Below are positions 24,595 through 33,387 of a stretch of 64,000 nt of DNA, in pieces. The position numbers and the translations under genes were made by a program. A model generated the notes under the pieces. It was not told the origin of the DNA. It searched no databases and was given only the letters and a program-made list of their open reading frames with translations. The stretch's first letter is position 1; each line of letters starts with the position of its first letter. This DNA is from Sphingobium yanoikuyae (GTDB taxonomy: Bacteria; Pseudomonadota; Alphaproteobacteria; Sphingomonadales; Sphingomonadaceae), in contig NZ_CP139979.1 of NCBI RefSeq assembly GCF_034424525.1, positions 62,001 to 126,000 of the forward strand, given 5' to 3'.

Positions 24595-25937
24595 TATTGC
24601 GCCTCTTGCGCGATCAGCGCGCCATTCTCAAGACCGCTGATGCGGGCCGCGACGATCGTGGAGGGGGGCTGGGGTGTAATGAACCGCACCGGCGCGAAAT
24701 TTTCCGCATGGCCCGACAGGCCGTTGCGTTCGACCAGCACCGACTGGCGGGTGCCGACCAGGCGGGCGAGCCAGGCATCGCGCTGGGCCGTGCAGGCATC
24801 GCGCAGCAGGGCGGCGCGCGCCTTGATGGTGGCGCGATCCAGCTGGGGCATGCGCGCGGCCGGCGTGCCGGTGCGCGGCGAATAGGGGAAGATATGGCCG
24901 TGGACGATGTCGCAATCGGCGACCAGCGCCAGGCTGTTGGCGAACATGGCGTCATCCTCGGTCGGGAAGCCGGCGATGATGTCGGCGCCGATGCTGATGT
25001 CCGGGCGGGCGGCCTTCACCCGCTCGACGATGCGCACCGCGTCGGCGCGGGCATGGCGGCGCTTCATGCGCTTCAAGATCATGTCGTCGCCGGCCTGCAG
25101 CGAGAGATGCAGATGCGGCATCATGCGCGGCTCATGGGCGATGAGGTCGAACAGCCGCTCGTCAATCTCGACACTGTCGATCGAGGAGAGGCGCAGTCGG
25201 GGCAGGTCCGGGACATGGCGCAGCAGCCGTTCGACAAGCTGGCCGAGCGAGGGGCTGCCCGGCAGGTCGGGGCCATAGCTGGTGACGTCGACGCCGGTCA
25301 GCACGATCTCGCTATAGCCCGCATCGACCAGTTGCTTCGCCTTGTCGATCACCGCGCCGGCGGGGACGGAGCGGCTGTTCCCCCGGCCATAGGGGATGAT
25401 GCAGAAGGTGCAGCGGTGATCGCAGCCATTCTGCACCTCCAGAAAGGCGCGGGCATGTTCGGCAAAGGCGCTGGCCATGTGCGGCGCGGTGTCGCGCACG
25501 GCCATGATGTCGGAAACGTTGACCTTCGCTTCTTCTTCCGTCACCCCAGCGAAAGCTGGGGTCTCTTGCGACAGGGCGCTCCATCCGGCCTGAGATCCCA
25601 GCGTTGGCTGACGCCGCCCTTCGGGTCGCTGGGATGACGGGGTATAGGCGGCGGCCTCCAGCTTCTCCCGGTTGCCGATCACGCCGTCCACTTCCGCCAT
25701 GGCGGCGAAGGTCTGGGGCTCGGTCTGGGCAGCGCAGCCGGTGACGAGGATGCGGGCGTCGGGGCGGTCTCGCCTGGCGCGGCGGATCGCCTGCCGGGTC
25801 TGGCGTACGGCCTCGGCCGTCACGGCGCAGCTGTTGACGACGATCAGGTCGTCCTGTGCGCCGGCCATCTCACGAATAGCTTCGCTTTCCGCGATGTTGA
25901 GCCGGCAGCCCAGGGTGATGATGTCGGGACCGGGCAC
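24594..25937 (-). CDS. mtaB: tRNA t6A37 methylthiotransferase MtaB with in-frame repeat insertion
   Basis: A 447-residue radical SAM enzyme that adds a methylthio group to t6A37 of ANN-decoding tRNAs. MTTase N-terminal domain with Cys ligands C11, C37 and C68 (TLGCRLN, NSCAV, TGCAA), radical SAM motif C-x3-C-x2-C in NGCDHRCTFC, and a C-terminal TRAM-like end (LVERNGLSGHAENFAPV). Start is GTG. Residues ~99-133 are a translated palindromic repeat between the MTTase and radical SAM parts, without frameshift. Without it, the protein would have the usual ~410-residue length. It lies 2 bases after dapF and overlaps ftsY. Confidence 0.94.
   Translation of the reverse strand: MPGPDIITLGCRLNIAESEAIREMAGAQDDLIVVNSCAVTAEAVRQTRQAIRRARRDRPDARILVTGCAAQTEPQTFAAMAEVDGVIGNREKLEAAAYTPSSQRPEGRRQPTLGSQAGWSALSQETPAFAGVTEEEAKVNVSDIMAVRDTAPHMASAFAEHARAFLEVQNGCDHRCTFCIIPYGRGNSRSVPAGAVIDKAKQLVDAGYSEIVLTGVDVTSYGPDLPGSPSLGQLVERLLRHVPDLPRLRLSSIDSVEIDERLFDLIAHEPRMMPHLHLSLQAGDDMILKRMKRRHARADAVRIVERVKAARPDISIGADIIAGFPTEDDAMFANSLALVADCDIVHGHIFPYSPRTGTPAARMPQLDRATIKARAALLRDACTAQRDAWLARLVGTRQSVLVERNGLSGHAENFAPVRFITPQPPSTIVAARISGLENGALIAQEAQ
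25539..25643. repeat. Palindromic repeat inside mtaB
   Basis: Two strong hairpins: ccccagc-gaaa-gctgggg at 25544-25561 and atcccagcg (25595-25603) against cgctgggat (25627-25635). This is the kind of intergenic repeat seen in sphingomonad chromosomes, here embedded in an open reading frame and adding about 35 residues, including the peptide ETPAFAGVT. Confidence 0.85.
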
Positions 25938-25939
25938 GG

Positions 25940-26752
25940 TCAGAAGCGGTCCCAGTCCGCCTCGCCGTCGAACACATGGGTGGCGGGGCCGGTCATGCGG
26001 ATCGTGCCGCCCGGTGCCCAGTCGATCTCCAGATCGCCGCCCGGCAGGCTGACCGTCACCGGGCCGGCCATCAGCTTGCGCCGGATCGCCGCGACGGCGG
26101 TGGCGCAGGCGCCGGTGCCGCAGGCGCGGGTGAGGCCCGCGCCGCGTTCCCAGACGATCAGGCGCAGATGCTGCGGGCCGACGACCTGCGCGAAATTGAC
26201 GTTCACGCGGGCGGGGAAGAGCGGGTCATGCTCGATCAGCGGGCCGAGCCGTTCGAAATCCACCGCGTCCAGATCCTCGACGAAGAAGATCACATGCGGG
26301 TTGCCGACATTGACGGCGGCCGGGGCGGGCAGGTCTTCCCAGCTGGCCGACATCGTCAGCGTGTCCATCGGATAGCCAAGCGGGATCGCGTCCCAGTCGA
26401 AGCGGGGCGCCCCCATGTCGACGCTGGCGCCGCCGTCCACGCCTTTGGCGTCGAGCAGCCCGGCCCTGGTGCGGATCAGCACGTCCTTGCCGACGAACAG
26501 CGGTACGCAGCGGGTGGCATTGCCGCAGGCTTCCACTTCCGAGCCGTCGGAATTGAAGATCAGCATCGATACGTCGGCCTGATCGCCGGCCTCCGCATCG
26601 CCGATGACGATCAACTGGTCGCAGCCGATGCCGGCATGGCGATCGGCAATGGCGCGGGCGCGCGCCTCCGTCATCGCGACCGGCGCCTGGCGCGCGTCGA
26701 TCACGACGAAATCATTGCCCAGACCATGCATCTTGGAAAAGCGGCTCATCAT
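25940..26752 (-). CDS. dapF: Diaminopimelate epimerase
   Basis: A 270-residue cofactor-free epimerase converting LL-diaminopimelate to meso-diaminopimelate for lysine and peptidoglycan. The two catalytic cysteines are C76 (EACGNATRC) and C211 (RACGTGAC), and FSKMHGLGNDFVVID is the family N-terminus. The open frame continues upstream with no match; MMSRF at 26752 is the natural start. First gene of the dapF-mtaB-ftsY-yciB operon, separated by two bases from the next GTG. The gene order dapF-mtaB-ftsY is common in alphaproteobacteria. Confidence 0.97.
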   Translation of the reverse strand: MMSRFSKMHGLGNDFVVIDARQAPVAMTEARARAIADRHAGIGCDQLIVIGDAEAGDQADVSMLIFNSDGSEVEACGNATRCVPLFVGKDVLIRTRAGLLDAKGVDGGASVDMGAPRFDWDAIPLGYPMDTLTMSASWEDLPAPAAVNVGNPHVIFFVEDLDAVDFERLGPLIEHDPLFPARVNVNFAQVVGPQHLRLIVWERGAGLTRACGTGACATAVAAIRRKLMAGPVTVSLPGGDLEIDWAPGGTIRMTGPATHVFDGEADWDRF

Positions 26753-26792
26753 GGCGCCGCATTTAGTGCGGGACGGGGCAAAAGACCAGCGG

Positions 26793-27800
26793 TCAGGCGT
26801 TCTGGCCGCCGATGATCGCGGCATAATCCTGTGGATCGACATTGGCGCCGGAGATGACGAGGGCGGTGGCGCCGTCAGTGGGCGGGGCGAGGCCGGCGAG
26901 CAGGGCGGCGAGCGCCACTGCGCCGCCCGGTTCGACCACCAGCTTGAGCATGGTGAAGGCGAAGCGCATCGCGTCGCGCACCTGATCGTCGCTGACGACC
27001 AGGCCGCCGGCCAGCAGGGCATGGTTGATCGGGAAGGTCAGCGCGCCGGGGCTGGGCGCCAGCAGCGCGTCACAGATGCTGCGCGCGTCGGGCGAGACGC
27101 TTTCGCGCACGCCGCTGGCAAGCGAGCGGGCGGTGTCGTCGAAGCCGGCGGGCTCGACCGCATAGACGGCGATGTCCGGGCGGGCGGCCTTGACCGCCGT
27201 CGCCGTGCCCGCGACCAGCCCGCCGCCACCGCAGCAGACGAGTATCTGTGCGAGGTCAGCGCCGACGGCCTGGGCCTGCTCCAATATTTCGAGGCCGATC
27301 GTGCCCTGGCCGGCGATGATGAAGGGATCGTCGAAGGAGGGGACGAGGGTGGCGCCGCGTTCGGTTGCAAGGGCGGTGGCGATTTCCTCACGGCTCTGGG
27401 TGAAGCGGTCATAGGGGACGACCTCTGCGCCGAGCGCGCGGGTGTTGGCCGTCTTGATCGCCGGGGCATCGGCCGGCATCACGATCGTGGCGGGAATGCC
27501 GAGCAGGCGGGCGGCGAAGGCGACGCCCTGGGCATGGTTGCCCGAGGACCAGGCGACGACGCCCGCCGCCCGTTCCGCAGCGTTCAGCCGGGCGAGGCGG
27601 TTATAGGCGCCACGGAACTTGAACGATCCGCTATGCTGGGCGCCCTCAAACTTCACCAGCACCCGCCGGCCGCAATGATCGTTGAGCGCGGCATTCTCGA
27701 TCAGCGGGGTGCGGACCGCCGCCGGCGCGATCAGCCGCGCGGCATCGGCGACGTCGGCGGCAGTGATGGCCATCAAGGATAGATCTGGCGAATCGGTCAT
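26793..27800 (-). CDS. Threonine/serine dehydratase, PLP fold II
   Basis: A 335-residue PLP enzyme of the serine/threonine dehydratase family, most likely converting threonine to 2-oxobutanoate and ammonia, possibly acting also as a serine racemase/dehydratase. Schiff-base lysine K61 in HSGSFKFRGAYN, asparagine loop SSGNHAQG and the PLP phosphate loop CCGGGGLVAG are present. No ACT domain follows, so it resembles the catabolic (non-isoleucine-regulated) type. Start 27800 has AAGGAG. It is divergent from the B12 riboswitch unit, and its stop lies 40 bases from dapF. Confidence 0.9.
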   Translation of the reverse strand: MTDSPDLSLMAITAADVADAARLIAPAAVRTPLIENAALNDHCGRRVLVKFEGAQHSGSFKFRGAYNRLARLNAAERAAGVVAWSSGNHAQGVAFAARLLGIPATIVMPADAPAIKTANTRALGAEVVPYDRFTQSREEIATALATERGATLVPSFDDPFIIAGQGTIGLEILEQAQAVGADLAQILVCCGGGGLVAGTATAVKAARPDIAVYAVEPAGFDDTARSLASGVRESVSPDARSICDALLAPSPGALTFPINHALLAGGLVVSDDQVRDAMRFAFTMLKLVVEPGGAVALAALLAGLAPPTDGATALVISGANVDPQDYAAIIGGQNA

Positions 27801-27954
27801 GTCGGCTCCTTGGGTCAGAGGCCCCTGCATAGCCGCCCGCCGGCGCCGCGCAACGATCCGCCGGGGCGATCCTGGCCCGCTTGGCAGGGCTTGTGCTTTG
27901 GCTTATGGGGGCCGCGCGCCGGGGCGGTCAAAAGCCCCGGACGCGCATGATCGC

Positions 27955-28168
27955 GCCGGTGCCCGCAAGGGCTGAAAACGGGAATGCGGTGCGGGGGGCG
28001 CAGCCCTTCCAAATCCGCGGCTGTCCCTGCAACTGTAAGCGGTGAGCGCGATGCGCAGGGTTTCCAGGCTCTTCAAAAGGGGAGGGCCGGAACCGGCCAC
28101 TGGACCGACAGGTCCGGGAAGGCTGGCGCATCGCTGCCCTGACCCGCGAGCCAGGAGACCTGCCGGCG
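27955..28168 (+). promoter_or_regulatory. Cobalamin (adenosylcobalamin) riboswitch
   Basis: The conserved blocks occur in order: ggtgcccgcaagggctgaaaa, gggaa-tgcggtgcgg, the ctgtccctgcaactgtaagcgg core, ccactgg, ccgggaaggc and the B12 box gcgagccaggagacctgcc (~28146-28164). It sits about 190 bases ahead of btuB. Binding of cobalamin would lower expression of the uptake genes. The expression platform between 28169 and 28352 may act on the ribosome-binding site: ccccgg at 28315-28320 can pair with ccgggg at 28338-28343. Confidence 0.93.
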
Positions 28169-28352
28169 TCTGGTCGCTCTTGCCCTGGCCCAGGGGATGG
28201 CCATGGCGCGGTGTTTCCGTCGAGCGACGCCCATGGCGGCCGGGGCCGCATCGGTGCGTGGGGCGGGGCGCTGGCGTCTTCCCGATCCCCATGCAGCGAC
28301 CGCTTGTGCGGACGCCCCGGTTCCAAATCGACGGACGCCGGGGGACGATAAA

Positions 28353-30209
28353 ATGAAGACGTTGGGGATTTCGCTGATCGCGCTGCTGGCTGCTACGCCG
28401 GCACTGGCCCAGGATCTGGCACAGGATGACGATATCGTCGTCACCGCTTCAGGCATCGCGCAGCCGCGCGACGAGGTCGGCCAGGCGATCACGGTGATCG
28501 ATGCCGACACGATCAGGACGCGCCAGGCGGTCGATGTCGTCGACCTGCTCGCCACCACGCCGGGCGTCCGTTTCAGCCGCAACGGTTCCACCGGCGGCGT
28601 GACCGGCGTGTCGCTGCGCGGCGCGGAGACGACCCAGACGCTGGTGCTGATCGACGGGGTCAAGGTCAACGACCCGAGCGGCATCGGCGACGGCTATGAT
28701 TTCGGCCATCTGCTGACCGGCAATATTCGCCGGATCGAAGTGCTGCGCGGCTCCAACTCGGTCGTCTATGGCAGCCAGGCGATCGGCGGCGTGGTCAATG
28801 TGATGACCGGCGCGCCGAGCGAGGGTTTCGAGGTCAATGCCTCGGCCGATTATGGCTATAGCGACACGTTGAATGCCAAGGCCGATGTGTCGGGCACGCG
28901 CGGGGCGGTGTCGGGCGGCGTCGGCGTTGCCTATTTCAACACCGACGGCATTTCCTCGGTCGGCCGGTCGTTCGGCGGCGTGGAGAAGGATGGCTATGAG
29001 AATATCGCCACCAATGCCAAGCTGAAGATCGCCTTTTCCGACACGCTCAGCCTCGACCTGCGCGGTTACTATATCCATGCGGATCTCGACTATGACAGCT
29101 TCTTCGGCGCGCCGGCCGACAGCAGCGACGTCAGCAAGCTGGACCAATATGTCGGCTATGCCGGGATCAACCTGGCGCTGCTCGACGGCAAGCTGACCAA
29201 CCGCGCTGCCGTCACCTGGCTGCGCAACGATCGCGACTATTATTTCGTGCGCGGCACCGACCCGGACTATGGCTATTCGGGCACCAACCTGCGCTTCGAA
29301 TATGAGGGCGTCTATGCCCCGGTCGACCAGGCCAAGCTGATCTTCGGCTATGAGCATGAGCGGCCGGACTATGATTATTTCGGCTTTGGCAGCACCGACA
29401 GCGCAAAGGCGAATATCGACAGCGTCTATGCGCTGGCGGTGGTGAAGCCGCTCACCGGCCTCGCCGTCACCGGCGGGTTGCGCCATGACGATCATAGCCA
29501 GTTCGGCGGCGCGACCACCTTTGGCGCCAACGCCAATTACACGCCGAACGCCGGCGCGACCAATATCCGCCTTTCCTATGGCGAGGGGTTCAAGGCGCCG
29601 TCCCTCTATCAGCTCTACGACACCTATAGCGGCAACAGCGCGCTGCGGCCGGAACGGTCGAAAAGCTATGATATCGGCTTCGACCAGAGCCTGGACGGGG
29701 ACAAGGCGGTGCTGTCGCTGACCGCCTTCCGGCGCGATACCCGCAACCAGATCAATTATGATTATGCGACCTACATCTATGGCAATCTGGACCGGACCCG
29801 CGCCAAGGGCGTGGAAGCGACGCTGACGCTGAAGCCGGTCGAGGCGCTGACGGTGGCGGCGTCCTACAGCTATGTCGATGCGCGCGACCGGTCGGGCGGG
29901 GCCACCGACGGCAATCGCCTGCCGCGCCGCGCCGCCAATGCGGTGAGTGTGTCGGCCGACTATCTCTGGGCCTTCGGCCTGTCGACCGGCGCGACCCTGA
30001 CCATGGTCGGCGACAGCTATGACGACACGGCCAACACGCGCCGGCTCGACGGCTATGCGCTGGCCGGGCTGCGCGCGTCCTTCCCCGTGGGCGACCATCT
30101 GGAAGTCTATGGCCGGATCGACAATCTGTTCGATGCGGATTACGCCACCGCCTATGGCTATGGCACCTATGGCCGGTCGGCCTATGGCGGCGTGCGTGTC
30201 CGCTTCTAA
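28353..30209 (+). CDS. btuB: TonB-dependent vitamin B12 receptor BtuB
   Basis: A 618-residue outer-membrane receptor importing cobalamin using TonB energy. Signal peptide MKTLGISLIALLAATPALA; TonB box near DDIVVTASG; plug domain to ~150 (TLVLIDGVKVNDPSG, IEVLRGSNSVVYGSQAIGGVVNV); then a 22-strand barrel ending in GGVRVRF with terminal Phe. Length is close to E. coli BtuB. The upstream cobalamin riboswitch and downstream btuC and btuD make B12 the likely substrate. Start 28353 follows ggggg at a suitable distance; the longer upstream frame covers the riboswitch platform and is not coding. Confidence 0.94.
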   Translation: MKTLGISLIALLAATPALAQDLAQDDDIVVTASGIAQPRDEVGQAITVIDADTIRTRQAVDVVDLLATTPGVRFSRNGSTGGVTGVSLRGAETTQTLVLIDGVKVNDPSGIGDGYDFGHLLTGNIRRIEVLRGSNSVVYGSQAIGGVVNVMTGAPSEGFEVNASADYGYSDTLNAKADVSGTRGAVSGGVGVAYFNTDGISSVGRSFGGVEKDGYENIATNAKLKIAFSDTLSLDLRGYYIHADLDYDSFFGAPADSSDVSKLDQYVGYAGINLALLDGKLTNRAAVTWLRNDRDYYFVRGTDPDYGYSGTNLRFEYEGVYAPVDQAKLIFGYEHERPDYDYFGFGSTDSAKANIDSVYALAVVKPLTGLAVTGGLRHDDHSQFGGATTFGANANYTPNAGATNIRLSYGEGFKAPSLYQLYDTYSGNSALRPERSKSYDIGFDQSLDGDKAVLSLTAFRRDTRNQINYDYATYIYGNLDRTRAKGVEATLTLKPVEALTVAASYSYVDARDRSGGATDGNRLPRRAANAVSVSADYLWAFGLSTGATLTMVGDSYDDTANTRRLDGYALAGLRASFPVGDHLEVYGRIDNLFDADYATAYGYGTYGRSAYGGVRVRF

Positions 30210-30221
30210 GGCGCGGCGCGC

Positions 30222-31217
30222 ATGAGCGGGCGGCGGCATCCTTTGTTGCTGCCGGGGCTGATCGCCCTGCTGCTGGTCGCGGCCATCGCGTCGGTCGCGC
30301 TGGGATCGGTGACGATCGCGCCGGCGCGCATCCTGGCGGTGCTGGCGGGCGGTGGCGACATGGTGGCGCGGGCGATCGTCATCGACCTGCGCCTGCCGCG
30401 CATGGCGATCGGCCTGCTGGTCGGCGCCATGCTGGGCCTGTCGGGTGCGGCATTGCAGGGCTATCTGCGCAATCCGCTGGCCGAACCCGCCGTGCTGGGC
30501 GTGTCCAATGCGGCGGCGCTGGGGGCGGTGATCGCGCTCTATTTCGGCCTGTCCGAATTGCATCCGATGGCATTGCCGCTGCTGGCGATCGTCACCGCGC
30601 TGGCGGCGATCGGCGCGCTGTTCCTGCTTGCCGGGCCGTCGGAAAGCCCGTTGACGCTGATCCTGGCCGGCATTGCCGTCGCGACGCTGGCGGGGGCGGG
30701 GATCAGCCTGGCGCTGAACCTGTCGCCCAATCCCTTTGCCGCGATGGAGATCATGAGCTGGCTGATGGGGAGCCTGGAAAATCGCAGCATCGACCATCTG
30801 TTGCTGGCACTGCCCTGCATCGCGGTCGGCGCGGCGCTGCTGCTCTATGATGGGCGCGCGCTCGATGCGCTGACCCTGGGCGAGGATGGCGCGCGGGCGC
30901 TGGGCGTCGACCTGTCGCGGGCGCGGCTGCGGCTGATGGCGGGGGTGGCAATCGGTGTCGGCGGCGCGGTGGCGGTGACCGGATCGATCGGCTTCGTCGG
31001 CCTGATCGTGCCGCATCTGGTGCGACCACTGACCGATCGATCGCCGTCCGCGCTGCTGTTGCCATCCATGCTGGGCGGCGCGGTGCTGCTGACCCTGGCC
31101 GATATCGGCGTGCGCATCATCCCGACCAGCAGCGAGCTGAAACTGGGCGTGCTGACCGCGATCCTGGGCGTGCCGGTCTTCCTCATTCACCTGATGCGGG
31201 AGCGGCGGCTATGGTGA
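30222..31217 (+). CDS. btuC: FecCD/BtuC-type ABC transporter permease
   Basis: A 331-residue inner-membrane permease with about nine to ten TM helices. The family motifs LRLPRMAIGLLVGAMLGLSGAALQ and NPLAEPAVLGVSNAAALGA are present, and GFVGLIVPHLVR marks the coupling region for the ATPase. It begins 12 bases after btuB and overlaps the ATPase gene by 7 bases. Context assigns cobalamin over iron-siderophore transport; sequence alone would not separate the two. Confidence 0.92.
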   Translation: MSGRRHPLLLPGLIALLLVAAIASVALGSVTIAPARILAVLAGGGDMVARAIVIDLRLPRMAIGLLVGAMLGLSGAALQGYLRNPLAEPAVLGVSNAAALGAVIALYFGLSELHPMALPLLAIVTALAAIGALFLLAGPSESPLTLILAGIAVATLAGAGISLALNLSPNPFAAMEIMSWLMGSLENRSIDHLLLALPCIAVGAALLLYDGRALDALTLGEDGARALGVDLSRARLRLMAGVAIGVGGAVAVTGSIGFVGLIVPHLVRPLTDRSPSALLLPSMLGGAVLLTLADIGVRIIPTSSELKLGVLTAILGVPVFLIHLMRERRLW

Positions 31218-31984
31218 CCCTGTCGACCGAGCAACTGGACGTCCGGCTGGGCCGCCATCTGGCGGTGCGCGGCGTCAATCTGACCATGGCGCCGGGCCAG
31301 TTGATCGGCGTGATCGGCCCCAATGGCGCGGGCAAGTCGACCTTGGTGCGGGCGCTGCTGGGGCTGGTGAAGCCGGCCGCCGGTCGTGCGCTGCTGGGCG
31401 GGGCGCCGGTTGAGCGGCTGTCGCGCCAGGCGGTGGCGCGGTCCATCGCCTATCTGCCGCAGGGCCAGACATTGCACTGGCCCCTGGCGGTCGAGCGGCT
31501 GGTGGCGCTGGGGCGGTTGCCGCATCTGGGGCCGTTGTCGCGCCTGAGCGCCGACGATGAGGCGGCGATCGAGGATGCGATGGTCCGCGCCGACGTTAAC
31601 GGCTTCAAGGGACGGATCGCGACCGAGCTGTCGGGCGGCGAGCGGGCGCGGGTGCTGCTGGCGCGGGCGCTGGCGGTGGGCGCGCCGGCGCTGATCGCCG
31701 ACGAGCCGCTCGCCGCGCTCGACCCCGGCCACCAGATCGACGTTATGGCATTGCTGCGGGCGCAGGCGCAGGGCGGGGCGCTGGTCGTCACCGTGCTGCA
31801 CGACCTGGCCATGGCGGCGCGCTATTGCGACCGGCTGCTGCTGATGGATGGCGGCGCGCTGGTGGCGGACGGGGCGCCGATGGACGTGCTGACGCCGGAG
31901 CGGCTGGCATCCGTCTATGGCGTCGCCGCGCGGATCGACGTCAGCGACGGGCTGCCCCTGATCGTGCCGACGACGCGGATTTGA
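31211..31984 (+). CDS. btuD: ABC transporter ATP-binding protein (BtuD-like)
   Basis: A 257-residue ATPase powering the permease encoded just before it. Walker A GPNGAGKST, Q-loop in YLPQGQT, signature LSGGERARV, Walker B LIADEPLAALD and switch His in VLHDLA are all intact. It overlaps btuC by 7 bases and is followed by a strong terminator, so it closes the B12 unit. No gene for the periplasmic binding protein BtuF is adjacent; it must be elsewhere if the system follows the usual design. Confidence 0.92.
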   Translation: MVTLSTEQLDVRLGRHLAVRGVNLTMAPGQLIGVIGPNGAGKSTLVRALLGLVKPAAGRALLGGAPVERLSRQAVARSIAYLPQGQTLHWPLAVERLVALGRLPHLGPLSRLSADDEAAIEDAMVRADVNGFKGRIATELSGGERARVLLARALAVGAPALIADEPLAALDPGHQIDVMALLRAQAQGGALVVTVLHDLAMAARYCDRLLLMDGGALVADGAPMDVLTPERLASVYGVAARIDVSDGLPLIVPTTRI

Positions 31985-31995
31985 TCCGTAACGAA

Positions 31996-32024
31996 AAAGG
32001 GGGCCTTCCGGCCCCCTTTGTTTA
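31996..32024 (+). terminator. Intrinsic terminator of the B12 uptake operon
   Basis: A perfect 10-bp stem aaagggggcc / ggccccct­tt with loop ttcc (31996-32019), preceded by A-rich and followed by T-rich bases, 12 bases after btuD. Confidence 0.93.
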
Positions 32025-32047
32025 ACATGTTGAGCAGTTCATCTGCA

Positions 32048-32144
32048 CCGTTCGGGCTGAGCGAAGTCGAAGCCTTCTACTGAGCGGAGCGAAGTGCCCT
32101 CCCTAAGGTCGGGCTAGCCCTTCGACTTCGCTCAGGGCGAACGG
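32048..32144. repeat. Dispersed palindromic repeat (family A, copy 2)
   Basis: Arms ccgttcgggctgagcgaag (from 32048) and cttcgctcagggcgaacgg (to 32144) flank an internal ctgagcggagcgaagtgcc block. It lies between the B12 operon terminator and the convergent lipoprotein gene. Confidence 0.9.
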
Positions 32145-32170
32145 GGAGGGGAACGACCGCAAGGTTTTGT

Positions 32171-33376
32171 TTAGTTGCCGAAGCCGCGCGGGGCGGGATC
32201 GACCACGCTGATCGTGCCGGCGCCAACCTCGCTCACTTCCAGTGCGCGTTCGGCGATGCCGTTGCGGTTGAAGCGGAAGGCGCCGTCGATGCCGGCAAAG
32301 CCGCCCGGATCGCGCAGGCGTGCGGTCGGGAAGGGCGCGCCCGGCTTCCAGTCCTGGGCGATCCGCACCGTCAGCAGCACCGCGTCATAGCCCATCGAGG
32401 ACAGGCGGAAGGGCGCGCTGCCGTAACGGGTGCGATATTTTGTCGCGAGCTGGCGATAGAGACCGTCCGACACGCTGGCATACCAGGCGCCGCGGAGCAC
32501 GGGGCTGGCGGCCAGCGATTCTTCGGTATTCCAGATTTCGGTGCCGAGCAGGCGGGCATTGGCGCCGCCATTCTTGCGCACGATCGGTGCGACCTGCAGC
32601 GCGACACGGCCGCTGTCGGCGATCAGCAGCGCGTCATAGCTGGACGAGGCCTGCAATTTCTTGACCGCGGCGGTGATCGAGGTGGGGGTGCGATCGAAGG
32701 TCTGCATCGACACGACGGTGCCGCCGGCCTGTTCGACCGCGCGGAGCAGCGCATTGCCGGCGCGCTCGCCATAGGTGCCGCGCGGCACCAGCGCGCCGAA
32801 ATTGGACAGGCCCTTTTCACGGGCGAAGCCGATCACGCGCTCGATCGACTGGTTGGGCGTATAGCCCATCAGGAAGATGTTGCTGCCCGCGACGCTGGTG
32901 TCGTTGGAGAAGCTGATGACCGGGACATTGGCCTTGGCCGCGATCGGCCCGACGATGCGAGCGTCATCGGCCAGCAGCGGACCCAGGATCAGGCGGTTGC
33001 CGTCGGCCAGCGCCCGGTTGGCGGCGGCCGCTGCGCCGGTGGCGGTGTCATAGGTGGTGATGCGGACCTTGTCGGTCTTGATGTCCATCAGCGCCAGGGT
33101 GGTGGCGTTGGCGATGGACTGGCCGACGCCGGCATTGGGGCCGCTGGTCGGCACCAGCAGCGCGACGCGGTGGCGCGCGGTATCGGTCGGCAGGCCCTGG
33201 GTCACTTCCGGGCCGGCCGGCTTGGCGGGACCGGTGGGCTGGGCGGGGCCGGGGCCCTTGGGCACGATCGACTGACAGGCGGCAAGCATGATGGTGCTGG
33301 CAACGAACAGCAATCGCGCGCTGCGCTTCATCGCCGCGAACATGTTCGCTTGCCGGGGGGCATCCGTCTCTGTCAT
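32171..33376 (-). CDS. Penicillin-binding protein activator-like lipoprotein (LpoA-like)
   Basis: A 401-residue envelope lipoprotein with signal and lipobox (FVASTIMLAAC). After a Pro/Gly-rich linker, residues ~65-395 form a type-I periplasmic-binding-protein fold (VALLVPTSGPNAGVGQSIANA, GPLLADDARIVGPIA, FGALVPRGTYGERAG). This arrangement is called PBP activator in alphaproteobacteria by analogy to LpoA, which stimulates peptidoglycan synthesis; direct function is unproven. The start at 33376 has AAGGA at good spacing; later ATGs at 33343 and 33331 also give signal peptides. It is divergent from rsmI, with only 11 bases between the starts. Confidence 0.85.
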   Translation of the reverse strand: MTETDAPRQANMFAAMKRSARLLFVASTIMLAACQSIVPKGPGPAQPTGPAKPAGPEVTQGLPTDTARHRVALLVPTSGPNAGVGQSIANATTLALMDIKTDKVRITTYDTATGAAAAANRALADGNRLILGPLLADDARIVGPIAAKANVPVISFSNDTSVAGSNIFLMGYTPNQSIERVIGFAREKGLSNFGALVPRGTYGERAGNALLRAVEQAGGTVVSMQTFDRTPTSITAAVKKLQASSSYDALLIADSGRVALQVAPIVRKNGGANARLLGTEIWNTEESLAASPVLRGAWYASVSDGLYRQLATKYRTRYGSAPFRLSSMGYDAVLLTVRIAQDWKPGAPFPTARLRDPGGFAGIDGAFRFNRNGIAERALEVSEVGAGTISVVDPAPRGFGN

Positions 33377-33387
33377 CTGGGATCCTT

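Noticed and set aside
28449..31190. 913-codon open frame on the minus strand opposite btuB-btuC
   Set aside because: The translation is low-complexity with His/Gln/Arg runs and no family signal; the plus strand encodes two recognised proteins.
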